DNA from: Paenibacillus sp. FSL H8-0537 | GTDB taxonomy: Bacteria; Bacillota; Bacilli; Paenibacillales; Paenibacillaceae | Length of the DNA: 64,000 bases | Assembly: GCF_038051995.1 (NCBI RefSeq) | Contig: NZ_CP150290.1 | Location: 917,501-981,500 of the forward strand | Direction: 5' to 3' | Part shown: positions 51,884 through 61,154 of the stretch, in pieces | How the letters are laid out: every line of letters begins with the position of its first letter | Position numbering within the stretch: position 1 is the stretch's first letter | The notes under the pieces: generated by a model | What the model was told of the DNA's origin: nothing | The model's database searches: none | What the model saw: the letters and a program-made list of their open reading frames with translations, nothing else | Translations under genes and position numbers: made by a program

Positions 51884-53194
51884 ATGATGAAGAAATGGTT
51901 GGGAGTATTTATCGTCTGTGTACTCGTGTTTGCTTTGGCAGCATGCGGCAATACGGGGAATGGCAGCAATAACGTGAGTGCGCCGGAAGCTTCCTCTACA
52001 CCTGCAGAGCCAGGGGGGAGCAACGCTGTTAATGAGGAGGAGGGCGAGCTGCTGCCGGAGGATGGAGCAAGTCTCGTTATCTGGGAAGGCAAATCCCAGC
52101 GCGCGTTTGTAGAAGCTTTGGCGCAGGAGTTTACGGAGCAATACGGCGTTCCCGTCAAGCTGGAGGAGGTTGAAAATCCGGATCAGGTGACGAAGCTGAC
52201 GACGGATGGGCCAGCGGGGCTGGGAGCGGACATTGTTGTATTCCCGCATGATCAGATCGGGCGGGCCGCTTCTGCCGGTCTCGTGCTGCCGAATGATTGG
52301 TTTGGGGAAGAAACGGCAGGCGAAAATGATCCCAATGCAGTAAGCGCGGTAACCTTTGAGGAGATCCTCTATGGCTATCCGCGTTCCGTCGAAACGTATG
52401 CGCTGCTTTACAACAAAAAACTCGTTCCAACAGCTCCAAAAACGTTCGACGAAGTCATCACATTTAGCAAAACGTTTAATGATCCGAAAAAAAATAAATA
52501 TACGATTATGTGGGAGCTTCAGCAATTTTATTATGATTATGCCTTTCTTGCCACAACCGGCGGATATATGTTCGGCAGCAATAATACAGATAAAGAAGAC
52601 ATTGGCCTAAACAATGAAGGCGCAGTAGAGGGAGCCAAGTTCCTTGCTTCGCTGAAGGAAAGCCTGCTGCCGCTCAATACAGGCGATATTACATTTGATA
52701 TTAAAAAGGGTCTGTTCATCGAAGGCTCCTTGGCGATGGATATTAACGGGCCATGGGCGCTTGCTGATTACAAGGCTGCCGGAATCGAGCTTGGCGTAGC
52801 GCCGCTGCCATCGATCAATGGAAACCCAACGACCTCGTTCTCGGGCGTCCAAGGCTATTATGTAAACGCATTTACGAAATATCCGAATGCATCTAAGCTG
52901 TTTGCACGATTCCTGTCTACGAAAGAGTCCCAGCTTCGCAACTTTGAAATGAACGGTACGATTCCGGCAAATTTAGAAGCGGTCCAAGACCCTAAAATTC
53001 AAAATGATGAAATTACGAAAGCTTTTTATGAGCAGTTTTCCCATTCTACGCCAATGCCAGCTATTCCGCAAATGGCAAGTGTATGGGGGCCGATAACGGC
53101 CGGCATTGCTGATATTTGGGACGGGGGAAAAGATGTGAAGGCTTCTCTCGACAACTCGGTAGCACAAATTAAAGATGCCATTGCCAGCCAATAA
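51884..53194 (+). CDS. mdxE: Maltodextrin-binding lipoprotein (MalE/MdxE-like)
   Basis: A 436-residue family-1 solute-binding protein. The signal ends with lipobox 'LAAC' (Cys about 24), followed by a Ser/Gly/Glu-rich linker. 'LVIWEGKSQRAFVEALAQEF', 'PAGLGADIVVFPHDQIGRAA' and 'YGYPRSVETYALLYNKKLVP' match maltose/maltodextrin-binding proteins. ATG 51884 follows GGAGGGGG. First gene of the transport operon; a hairpin follows it. Confidence 0.92.
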   Translation: MMKKWLGVFIVCVLVFALAACGNTGNGSNNVSAPEASSTPAEPGGSNAVNEEEGELLPEDGASLVIWEGKSQRAFVEALAQEFTEQYGVPVKLEEVENPDQVTKLTTDGPAGLGADIVVFPHDQIGRAASAGLVLPNDWFGEETAGENDPNAVSAVTFEEILYGYPRSVETYALLYNKKLVPTAPKTFDEVITFSKTFNDPKKNKYTIMWELQQFYYDYAFLATTGGYMFGSNNTDKEDIGLNNEGAVEGAKFLASLKESLLPLNTGDITFDIKKGLFIEGSLAMDINGPWALADYKAAGIELGVAPLPSINGNPTTSFSGVQGYYVNAFTKYPNASKLFARFLSTKESQLRNFEMNGTIPANLEAVQDPKIQNDEITKAFYEQFSHSTPMPAIPQMASVWGPITAGIADIWDGGKDVKASLDNSVAQIKDAIASQ

Positions 53195-53216
53195 CACGTT
53201 AGCGAGAGCTTATTTT

Positions 53217-53243
53217 CACCCGCCGGAGGAGCTGCGGCGGGTG
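53217..53243 (+). promoter_or_regulatory. Intercistronic hairpin between mdxE and mdxF
   Basis: CACCCGCC and GGCGGGTG make a perfect 8-bp GC-rich stem after the mdxE stop, followed by GATTTTAG without a real T-run. Such stems protect the binding-protein part of the message and lower expression of the permeases. Confidence 0.65.
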
Positions 53244-53272
53244 GATTTTAGTCGGGAGGGAGCCGGAGCGCA

Positions 53273-54586
53273 ATGAAGCAGCATCGCACAATTGCTGTAC
53301 TATTATCGATCGTGCTGCAAGGTTTGGGACAAATTTATAACCGGCAGTGGTTAAAGGGCATTCTTTTTATGCTGCTTGAGGTGGCGGGGTTCATCTATAT
53401 TGCACCACGTCTCGGTGGGGCGATCTGGGGCCTTGTTACTTTAGGCGAGAAGACGCAGAAATTTGTGAAGGTTGGCAAAATGGCGCAAATGGTCAAGGGC
53501 GACCATTCGATTTTTTTAATATTGGACGGGTTAATTCTATTATTTCTCGTATTTGTGCTGCTGGGCGTGTATGCGTGGAATATTACGGATGCTTATCGGA
53601 GCGGCAAGCTGCGGGATGAGTTGAAGCCTGTCAGAACGTTCAGGCATTCGTATGAGCATGCAACGACCTTTTATTTTCCTTATTTTATGCTCGCGCTTCC
53701 GGCGCTGGGCGTGCTTTTTTTCACGATTATGCCTATCGTGTTTACGGTCATGCTCGCTTTTACAAACTATTCGGCTCCTGATCATATTCCGCCAGCGAAG
53801 CTTGTCGATTGGGTAGGGTTCAAGACGTTTACCGATCTTGTGAAAATGAAGTCATGGAGCCACACGTTTGTAGGCGTGCTGATCTGGACGATTATTTGGG
53901 CCGTCCTGGCGACGGTGACGACTTATTTTGGCGGAATTCTCGTTGCCCTGCTGATAGAGCAGAAGGGTATTCGCTTCAAGAAGCTGTGGCGCACGATTTT
54001 TATCATTCCGTATGCGATTCCGCAGCTCATTTCATTACTGGTCATGAAAAATTTATTTAATGGCCAATTCGGGCCGATTAATCAATATTTAGGCTACTTT
54101 GGACTCGGCGGACTGCCGTGGCTCACCGATCCTTTCTGGGCCAAGGTGACGGTCATTACCGTCAATATGTGGATTGGCATACCTGTCAGCATGGTGCTTA
54201 TACTTGGCATTTTGACCTCGATTCCCCGTGATTTGTATGAGGCTGCTGATGTGGATGGGGCGTCGACGCTGCAAAAATTCCGCATTATTACGATGCCGTT
54301 TATTTTGTTTTCGACGATGCCGATCTTGATTATGCAGTTTGCAGGCAATATTAATAACTTTAATGTGATTTTCCTCCTGACGGGCGGAAATCCAGCGAAG
54401 GGCGATTACCAGTTTGCTGGTGCGACCGACCTGCTGATTACTTGGCTTTATAAACTGACGCTCGATAACAATAAATATAATGTGGCTTCGGCCGTTGGCA
54501 TTATTATCTTTTTAATCGTGGCTATTTTCTCGATCTGGAATTTCCGGCGCTCGAAATCGTTTAAAGAGGAGGATATGATCCAATGA
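53273..54586 (+). CDS. mdxF: Maltodextrin ABC permease (MalF/MdxF-like)
   Basis: A 437-residue permease with about eight helices. The N-terminal 130 residues with extra membrane segments precede the binding-protein-dependent transport domain, as in MalF. The EAA loop is 'EAADVDGASTLQKFRIITMP'. It overlaps the next permease by 4 bp. Confidence 0.93.
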   Translation: MKQHRTIAVLLSIVLQGLGQIYNRQWLKGILFMLLEVAGFIYIAPRLGGAIWGLVTLGEKTQKFVKVGKMAQMVKGDHSIFLILDGLILLFLVFVLLGVYAWNITDAYRSGKLRDELKPVRTFRHSYEHATTFYFPYFMLALPALGVLFFTIMPIVFTVMLAFTNYSAPDHIPPAKLVDWVGFKTFTDLVKMKSWSHTFVGVLIWTIIWAVLATVTTYFGGILVALLIEQKGIRFKKLWRTIFIIPYAIPQLISLLVMKNLFNGQFGPINQYLGYFGLGGLPWLTDPFWAKVTVITVNMWIGIPVSMVLILGILTSIPRDLYEAADVDGASTLQKFRIITMPFILFSTMPILIMQFAGNINNFNVIFLLTGGNPAKGDYQFAGATDLLITWLYKLTLDNNKYNVASAVGIIIFLIVAIFSIWNFRRSKSFKEEDMIQ

Positions 54587-55419
54587 GAAAATGGAAAAGC
54601 AATGCCCGTCTGACCTTGAGCTATGCGCTGCTGCTGTTGATTTCGGTGGTCGCAATCTATCCGGCACTGTGGGTCGTTCTGTCTTCGCTGCGCCCGGGAG
54701 GCTCGCTGTACAGTGAACATTTTTGGCCTAGGCAATTTACGCTCGTTCATTATGCGGAGCTATTTACCAGCAAGGCCTATCTATATGGCGCGTGGTATTT
54801 GAATACGCTGAAAATTGCCGTGGTCACGATGATTTTATCGACGATACTCGTAACGCTCAGCATGTACGCTCTATCGCGGTTTCGCTTTCGCGGGCGCAAG
54901 ACAGCCTTGACGGTTATGCTCGTGCTCGGGATGTTTCCGAGTTTTATGAGCCTGATTGCGATCTATATCATATTGCTGCAATTAAATTTGCTTGATACGC
55001 ATATGGCGCTTATTCTGGTCTATTCGGCGGGGGCCGCGCTGGGCGGATTTATTGTAAAGGGCTTCTTTGACACGATTCCCCGCAGCTTGGATGAGGCGGC
55101 CAGAATAGACGGAGCCTCGCATTTGCAGGTGTTTGCGAAAATCATGCTGCCGTTGTCGAAGCCAATGCTCACCTACGTGGCGCTGACCTCGTTTACTGGC
55201 GTATGGGGCGATTTTATTTTCGCAAGGCTGGTGCTGCGTACGAAGGAAAACTGGACAGTGGCGGTGGGAATGTGGGATTTGGTCAATTCGCTGCAAAATA
55301 GCAATTTCACGATGTTCGCTGCTGGCTCTGTACTCATTGCGATACCGATTACGCTGCTATTCATCTTTCTCCAGCGTTTTCTCGTACAGGGACTCACCTC
55401 TGGCGCATCGAAGGGGTGA
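54583..55419 (+). CDS. mdxG: Maltodextrin ABC permease (MalG/MdxG-like)
   Basis: A 278-residue permease with six helices and the EAA loop 'EAARIDGASHLQVFAKIMLP'. It starts within the MalF stop (ATGA). No MalK-type ATPase gene is in the window, so a shared ATPase such as MsmX elsewhere is needed. Confidence 0.93.
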   Translation: MRKWKSNARLTLSYALLLLISVVAIYPALWVVLSSLRPGGSLYSEHFWPRQFTLVHYAELFTSKAYLYGAWYLNTLKIAVVTMILSTILVTLSMYALSRFRFRGRKTALTVMLVLGMFPSFMSLIAIYIILLQLNLLDTHMALILVYSAGAALGGFIVKGFFDTIPRSLDEAARIDGASHLQVFAKIMLPLSKPMLTYVALTSFTGVWGDFIFARLVLRTKENWTVAVGMWDLVNSLQNSNFTMFAAGSVLIAIPITLLFIFLQRFLVQGLTSGASKG

Positions 55420-55423
55420 GGCG

Positions 55424-57124
55424 ATGTGGAGAAGCGTTCATGGGGGAATGGGCGCCAGCGTGCGCAAGGCTGGTTTAGTTGTTTTTGTTCTGCTGGTGCT
55501 GCTCGTTGCCGCTTGCAGTACCAACTCAAGCTCAAGCTCCAGCTCTAGCTCTAGCGCGAGCACCAGTCCCGATTCCGGTCCTGGTCCCAGTCTCAGCCCC
55601 ATGCCTAGCGGCAGTCCAGAAGTTGATAGCTATGAAGTGGATGAACAGCCCTCCACTGTCTATTATGAAATATTTGTGCGGTCGTTCTATGATACCAATG
55701 GCGATGGCATCGGCGATTTGAACGGCGTAACCGCAAAGCTGGATTATTTGCAGCAGCTTGGTATAGGCGGCATTTGGCTTATGCCCATTCAGTCCTCCCC
55801 AAGCTATCATGGTTATGATGTGACGGACTATTATGCGATAAATCCCGATTATGGGACGCAGGAGGACTTGCAGAGACTTCTGGCAGAGGCGCATAAGCGG
55901 GATATCAAAGTTATTATGGATTTGGTCGTAAACCATACAAGCACGGAGCATCCGTGGTTTAAGCAGGCAACGGAGGATGCTGCAAGCCCTTATCGAAGCT
56001 GGTATCATTTTGCTGACAAGGATGAGAAGGTGCAGGAGGATGGGGCAGTTGGGGGCAAGCCATGGCATGCTGCCGGTAGCAGCCGTTATTTGGGTGTTTT
56101 TTGGGAAGGGATGCCGGATTTGAATTTTGATGAGCCTGGCGTTAGAGAAGAGATGATCCAGATTGGGCGGTTTTGGTTGAAGCAGGGCCTAGATGGTTTT
56201 AGGCTCGATGCTGCTAAGCATATATATGGCGATTTTACTTCTACAGTGAACAGTGATGCTGTGAAAAAGAACAACCAGCGCTGGTGGCAGCAATTTCGCA
56301 GCGGACTTTCGGAGGTGAATCCGGGCGCTTTTCTCATTGGCGAGGTATGGGATTCAGTGACGGTTGTTGCGCCTTATCTGGAGGTGGCATTTGATTCGGC
56401 TTTCAACTTTGACTTGGCCGGGAAGCTGCTCCGTGCAGCAAGCTCCGAGAGCGACCCTGATGCTGCTTTTTCGCTGCAACGGGCCTATAAGCTGTACGGA
56501 GATGCTTCAGGAGGTGCGTTCACCGATGCTTCGTTTCTGAGCAACCATGATCAAAATCGTGTGATGTCGGTGTTGAATGGAAATGTGGCGCATGCGAAGA
56601 CAGCGGCTTCCTTGCTGCTGACACTGCCGGGCAATCCCTTCATCTATTATGGGGAAGAGATCGGAATGAAGGGCATGAAGCCGGATGAGCGTATTCGCGA
56701 GCCGATGCTTTGGCACTCCTCCTTAGATGGCGGTAAAGGACAAACGACTTGGGAGAATTCCAGCTCCAATGCCGACCCGAGCCTGGTGTCAGTGGAATCA
56801 CAGCTCAATGATGAGCAATCGCTGCTGGCCCATTATCAAATGCTGATCGGCTGGCGTAATGAGCTGCCCGCCCTGCGTGACGGCGGCATAGAGGAATATC
56901 GTCTTGATTCGCCGATAAGTCAGGTTAGCTCGTATGTAAGGGCAACTGCGAAGGAACGGGTGCTGGTGCTAATTAACTTGTCGAAGGAAAAGCAGCTTGT
57001 TAAACTGCATGAGCAGGAGCCTTTCGGCTCTTTCAACAAGGTAATACGTGGCAGCCATAAGGGTGTGGAGATGCAAGATGGGCTCATAAGTCTGCCGCCA
57101 TATAGTGTGTTTATTGTAAAATGA
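55424..57124 (+). CDS. Lipoprotein alpha-amylase (GH13)
   Basis: A 566-residue protein starting at ATG 55424 after AAGGGGTGAGG, 4 bp behind the permease gene. The signal ends with lipobox 'VAAC', followed by a run of Ser and a Ser/Pro linker (about 31-70). The GH13 barrel has 'DLVVNHTS', 'GFRLDAAKH' (Asp262), 'GEVWD' (Glu307) and 'FLSNHDQN' (Asp376). It would cut starch or maltodextrin at the cell surface and feed the adjacent transporter. Confidence 0.94.
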   Translation: MWRSVHGGMGASVRKAGLVVFVLLVLLVAACSTNSSSSSSSSSSASTSPDSGPGPSLSPMPSGSPEVDSYEVDEQPSTVYYEIFVRSFYDTNGDGIGDLNGVTAKLDYLQQLGIGGIWLMPIQSSPSYHGYDVTDYYAINPDYGTQEDLQRLLAEAHKRDIKVIMDLVVNHTSTEHPWFKQATEDAASPYRSWYHFADKDEKVQEDGAVGGKPWHAAGSSRYLGVFWEGMPDLNFDEPGVREEMIQIGRFWLKQGLDGFRLDAAKHIYGDFTSTVNSDAVKKNNQRWWQQFRSGLSEVNPGAFLIGEVWDSVTVVAPYLEVAFDSAFNFDLAGKLLRAASSESDPDAAFSLQRAYKLYGDASGGAFTDASFLSNHDQNRVMSVLNGNVAHAKTAASLLLTLPGNPFIYYGEEIGMKGMKPDERIREPMLWHSSLDGGKGQTTWENSSSNADPSLVSVESQLNDEQSLLAHYQMLIGWRNELPALRDGGIEEYRLDSPISQVSSYVRATAKERVLVLINLSKEKQLVKLHEQEPFGSFNKVIRGSHKGVEMQDGLISLPPYSVFIVK

Positions 57125-57192
57125 GGCGACTGAACGGGCTGAGTTAAAGGTAGCCTCGCTTGAAACGTAACAGTGCTTGAAGCGAAACGGTG

Positions 57193-57239
57193 AACAAGGA
57201 AAAGACAGGCGAGCATGCTGCCTGTCTTTTCCTTGTTTA
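57193..57239. terminator. Terminator after amylase gene
   Basis: A perfect 18-bp stem (AACAAGGAAAAGACAGGC with its complement) around GAGCATGCT; T-rich on the right arm. Convergent genes on both sides could use it. Confidence 0.85.
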
Positions 57240-57323
57240 AAATATAATAACGGATAAGCTTCACATTTAGAAGCTTCTTATAATTCACCCTCGAAACGGC
57301 TGCCGCCGAGCTTATACCTGCTG

Positions 57324-59186
57324 CTATTGCAGCTTTTGTTGCAGCAGCACCTCATAGCCATAAGCTGGCAGCTGCAAAGTAATGCTGCCGGATTTTGCAT
57401 TATGTGCTTGTGGAGAATCGTGAAGCAAAGACAGCCATTCATAACGACGGATTACATCTTGGACGTCTTCTGTTGAGTTAACCAGCTCTACACTGCTTTC
57501 GTCCTTGCTTGCGGCAACCTCCCGCGACGCTTGGCCAACCGCTTTATCTTCTACGCGAAAGCTCACCTCGGCCGGCTCGGCTTCGGCATTCATCGCAATA
57601 ACGATTCGCTCATCGCCTGAACGGCGCTCATAAACGATGATGCGCTTTGTTTCATCGGCGTGAATGAAGCGAATGGCTGCGCTGCGAAGAGCAGCATGGC
57701 TGCGGCGCAGGGCAATCGCTTGCTTAAAGAAATCCAGCAGCAAAGCGTTCTGTTCCTCTGGCTCCCACACCATGCATTTGCGGCATTCGGGATCACCTCC
57801 GCCATTCAAACCGATTTCATCGCCATAATAAATGCAGGGAACGCCGGGATAGGTCAGCTTGAACAGGGTAGCCAGCTTCATCGCGCCGAGCTCGTCTCCG
57901 CAAACCGTCAATAGTCTTGGCGTATCGTGGCTGCCTAGCAAATTGAAGGCTGTTTCGGTTACCTGCTGCGGATAAGCAGCGATCTGCGCTCCGAGGGCGC
58001 TAGTGAAAGCGGAAGCGTCAATCTTCTGATAGGCGAAAAAATCGAGCACAGCATTCGTAAACGGGTAATTCATGACGGCGTCAAATTGATCGCCCTGCAG
58101 CCACATCATTGAATCATGCCAAATTTCACCGAGAATGTAGGCTTCGGGATTCGCTTTTTTCACGATGGCTCGGAACTCGCGCCAAAACTGATGATCCACC
58201 TCATTGGCCACATCGAGCCGCCATCCGTCGATTCCGATTTCCTCAATCCAGTAGCGGGCGGCCTTAAACAGGTATTCCTTAACATCGGGATGCTCGGTAT
58301 TGAGCTTTGGCATCAGCGGCTCGAAGGCGAACGTTTCATAGGTGGGTATGCCGTCTACTACACGTAAAGGCCATTCCCGCACATGAAACCAATCGGCGTA
58401 AGGCGATTCGGCGCCGCGCTCAAGCGCATCAACGAATGGCGGAAACGTTCGTCCGGAATGATTGAATACCGCATCAAGCAGCACGCGTATGCCCCGCTGA
58501 TGGCAGGCATCCACTAGCTCCTTGAGCTTCTCATTCGTACCGAAATGCGCATCTACCTTCATATAATCTGCGGTATCGTATTTGTGGTTAGTCGTAGCTT
58601 CAAATAAAGGATTGAAATAAATAGCGTTTATGCCAAGCTCACCTAGGTAGTCCAGATGGTCAATGACTCCCTGAAGATCGCCTCCAAAAAAATTGCGTGG
58701 CGTCGGATCGCCGCCCCAAGCCTCAGTCGCTTTGGGATTCAAAGCAGCATCGCCGTTTGCGAACCGTTCGGGAAAAATTTGATAAAATACGGCATCCTTC
58801 ACCCATGCAGGAGGAGCGAATACGTCAACGGGATTAATAAACGGATAGTCAAAAAAGCTGTTCGAGTTTTCCGGCATCGTCCCATGAAAGCCCGACTCCG
58901 TCAATATAAGCTGCTCCGGGCCGCTAGTCAGCTGGAAGGCGTATCGCAGCCTGCGAAAAGGCGGGATTACCGCAGCCTCCCAATAATCAAACAAGGCGTC
59001 GGACGATAGCAGCGACATCTCAATCAGTTCCTGAGTTTCCTCCCAGGCATATTTGTCGCCAACGATGGCGTGGACGTGGTCCATATCGCCTTTTTTGGTG
59101 CGCAGGCGGATATGCAGCGTCTTCCCGTCATAGGCATATGCCCAGTTTTGCTTTGGCCGATGATAAATAGCTTCCAATAACATCAT
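57324..59186 (-). CDS. Cyclomaltodextrinase / neopullulanase-like GH13 enzyme
   Basis: A 620-residue enzyme without signal peptide, so cytoplasmic. An N-terminal beta domain (about 1-120, CBM34-like) precedes the GH13 barrel with '[10 protein letters not shown]', '[10 protein letters not shown]' (Asp325), 'GEIWHD' (Glu354) and 'LLGSHDT' (Asp421). This layout is that of cyclomaltodextrinase, maltogenic amylase and neopullulanase, which break down imported dextrins. It is convergent with the transport operon. GAGGAGAG precedes the ATG. Confidence 0.94.
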   Translation of the reverse strand: MMLLEAIYHRPKQNWAYAYDGKTLHIRLRTKKGDMDHVHAIVGDKYAWEETQELIEMSLLSSDALFDYWEAAVIPPFRRLRYAFQLTSGPEQLILTESGFHGTMPENSNSFFDYPFINPVDVFAPPAWVKDAVFYQIFPERFANGDAALNPKATEAWGGDPTPRNFFGGDLQGVIDHLDYLGELGINAIYFNPLFEATTNHKYDTADYMKVDAHFGTNEKLKELVDACHQRGIRVLLDAVFNHSGRTFPPFVDALERGAESPYADWFHVREWPLRVVDGIPTYETFAFEPLMPKLNTEHPDVKEYLFKAARYWIEEIGIDGWRLDVANEVDHQFWREFRAIVKKANPEAYILGEIWHDSMMWLQGDQFDAVMNYPFTNAVLDFFAYQKIDASAFTSALGAQIAAYPQQVTETAFNLLGSHDTPRLLTVCGDELGAMKLATLFKLTYPGVPCIYYGDEIGLNGGGDPECRKCMVWEPEEQNALLLDFFKQAIALRRSHAALRSAAIRFIHADETKRIIVYERRSGDERIVIAMNAEAEPAEVSFRVEDKAVGQASREVAASKDESSVELVNSTEDVQDVIRRYEWLSLLHDSPQAHNAKSGSITLQLPAYGYEVLLQQKLQ

Positions 59187-59231
59187 TCCACTCTCCTCAA
59201 GTTTAATGGCTTAAACGAGCAAGAAGAACGC

Positions 59232-59272
59232 AAAAAAAGGTACAACCCGCACCTTTTCAGCGAGGTTGTACC
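59232..59272 (-). terminator. Terminator after trxB
   Basis: On the minus strand GGTACAACC and GGTTGTACC form a 9-bp stem (extended by AA/TT) followed by TTTTTTT. It lies about 115 bp after the trxB stop. Confidence 0.82.
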
Positions 59273-59390
59273 TTCTCCATAATCGATCAGCCTTTGATCG
59301 TAATGTGTTCGGTAGCATTGCCTTTATCTTCAGCTCTGATTATACACCGTGAAGGAAAATCATGCCATCATTTATTTAGGGAAAATGAGC

Positions 59391-60335
59391 TTAAGCATGG
59401 ACCGAAGCCACATGAGCCTGGGCTTCTAGGAAACGCTCGGCGTCGAGCGCTGCCATACAGCCGCTGCCAGCAGCAGTAATCGCTTGGCGATACTGGCGAT
59501 CCTGAACGTCGCCACAGGCGAAGACGCCTGGGATGTTCGTCTCGGCAGTTCCGGGCTTCACAATAATATAGCCTTGATCGTCGGTGTCGATTTGACCGCC
59601 AAGAAAGCCCGTGTTCGGCGTATGCCCGATCGTAATGAATACGCCGTCCGCCTCAATCAGCTCTTCCTCACCGGTTTCATTGTTGCGCACTTTAAGGCCT
59701 TGAAGTCCTGTATCTCCGGCTGCTACCTCAAGCGGGGTGCGGTCGAGGCTCCAGGAGATTTTGTCATTGTCGCGAGCGCGGTCCTGCATGATTTTCGAAG
59801 CGCGCAGCTCGGAACGGCGGTTAACGACCGTTACTTCCGACGCGAAGCGAGTCAGGAACACCGATTCCTCCATAGCGGAGTCGCCTCCGCCGACAACGAG
59901 AATTTTTTTGCCCCGGAAAAAGAAACCATCGCAGGTTGCGCATGTGCTGACGCCGCGTCCAATGTTCTCCTGCTCGCCCGGAATACCGAGATATTTCGCC
60001 GAAGCGCCGGTTGAAATAATGACCGATTCAGCCTGCAGCTCGCCGATTCCTTCCACATCGAGCGTATAAGGGCGTTTGCTGAAATCTACGCTTTTCACAG
60101 AGCCAGTGCGGAACGTAGCACCGAAGCGCTGTGCTTGCTTGCGCATATTGGACATCAGCTCGCTGCCGAGAATGCCGTCAGGGAAGCCGGGGAAATTTTC
60201 GATTTCGGTCGTCGTCGTCAGTTGACCGCCTGGCTGCCAGCCTTCAATAACGAGCGGCTCCATGTTGGCGCGAGCCAAATAAATAGCAGCGGTTAGTCCC
60301 GCAGGTCCAGTACCGATAATGATTGTTTTATGCAT
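59391..60335 (-). CDS. trxB: Thioredoxin-disulfide reductase
   Basis: A 314-residue flavoprotein. FAD motif 'GTGPAGLTAAIYLARA', redox pair 'CATC' (Cys132 and Cys135), NADPH motif 'VVGGGDSAMEE' and the second FAD motif 'GVFACGDVQD' are intact. It passes electrons from NADPH to thioredoxin. GGAGG precedes the ATG. A PerR-like box lies at its promoter. Confidence 0.97.
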   Translation of the reverse strand: MHKTIIIGTGPAGLTAAIYLARANMEPLVIEGWQPGGQLTTTTEIENFPGFPDGILGSELMSNMRKQAQRFGATFRTGSVKSVDFSKRPYTLDVEGIGELQAESVIISTGASAKYLGIPGEQENIGRGVSTCATCDGFFFRGKKILVVGGGDSAMEESVFLTRFASEVTVVNRRSELRASKIMQDRARDNDKISWSLDRTPLEVAAGDTGLQGLKVRNNETGEEELIEADGVFITIGHTPNTGFLGGQIDTDDQGYIIVKPGTAETNIPGVFACGDVQDRQYRQAITAAGSGCMAALDAERFLEAQAHVASVHA

Positions 60336-60379
60336 AAATGATTGCCTCCATTCGATAGCCTCTGATAATAAATTCTAGT

Positions 60380-60411
60380 TTAAAATTATTACAATTAACG
60401 GGTACTGTCAA
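60380..60411 (-). promoter_or_regulatory. trxB promoter with PerR-like box
   Basis: On the minus strand TTGACA (60411-60406) and TAATTT (60388-60383) are 17 bp apart. TTGTAATAATTTTAA (60394-60380) covers the -10 and differs from the PerR consensus at two positions. Confidence 0.5.
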
Positions 60412-60479
60412 ACATGTTCATCTTAAATTCATCTATATGTATTATGGTAGGGTAAAGTCGAACAACAGGGGTGATCCGC

Positions 60480-61154
60480 TTGCCAAAAATATTAGTCGTA
60501 GATGACGATCCAAACATTCGTGAGCTTGTCAGCATTTTGCTGCGCCGCGAAGGTTTTCAAATTATAGAAGCACAGGATGGACAGGATGCGCTGGAGCTGC
60601 TGGAGACGGTACTGCCGGATTTGGCCGTTATTGATGTCATGATGCCGCGTATGGACGGCTGGACCTTATGCGAAACGCTGCGCGCCTCGTATGATATGCC
60701 GCTGCTGCTGCTGACCGCTAAAGGCGAAACGGCGAATAAAGTAAAAGGCTTCGGCCTTGGGGCCGATGATTATATGGTTAAGCCATTTGAGCCGCTGGAG
60801 CTTGCAGTACGCATTAAAGCTTTGCTCAAGCGCTACCGTATCGCGGCTTCACAGACCGTGGAGCTGGGGCAGCTGACGCTCAATTTGAGTGAATTTCATG
60901 TCACGATGGCTGGCAAGCGGATACTGCTGCCGCCTAAAGAGTTTGAGCTGTTGTTCAAACTGGCGAGCTACCCGGATAAAACGTTTTCAAGGGAACAGTT
61001 GATCGAGCAAATATGGGGCATGAACTATGAAGGGGATGAGCGGACGGTGGATGTGCATATCAAACGGCTGCGCGAGCGCTTTACCGAGGAAGAAGCGGGC
61101 ATCCGGATCGTCACGATTCGCGGGCTCGGCTATCGAATGGAGGAGCTTGAATGA
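60480..61154 (+). CDS. OmpR/PhoB-type response regulator
   Basis: A 224-residue regulator with a receiver ('KILVVDDDPNIREL', phospho-acceptor Asp52 in 'VIDVMMPRMDG', Lys in 'VKPFEP') and a winged-helix output domain ('LLPPKEFELLFKLASYP', 'RTVDVHIKRLRERF'). TTG 60480 is chosen because AGGGGTG lies upstream at normal distance; GTG 60471 is inside that site. It overlaps the kinase gene by 4 bp. Confidence 0.95.
   Translation: MPKILVVDDDPNIRELVSILLRREGFQIIEAQDGQDALELLETVLPDLAVIDVMMPRMDGWTLCETLRASYDMPLLLLTAKGETANKVKGFGLGADDYMVKPFEPLELAVRIKALLKRYRIAASQTVELGQLTLNLSEFHVTMAGKRILLPPKEFELLFKLASYPDKTFSREQLIEQIWGMNYEGDERTVDVHIKRLRERFTEEEAGIRIVTIRGLGYRMEELE

Noticed and set aside
59281..59390. Possible amylase-like tail ('AEDKGNATEHITIKG') on the minus strand after trxB
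   Set aside because: Only about 16 codons with a frame break; too short to support.
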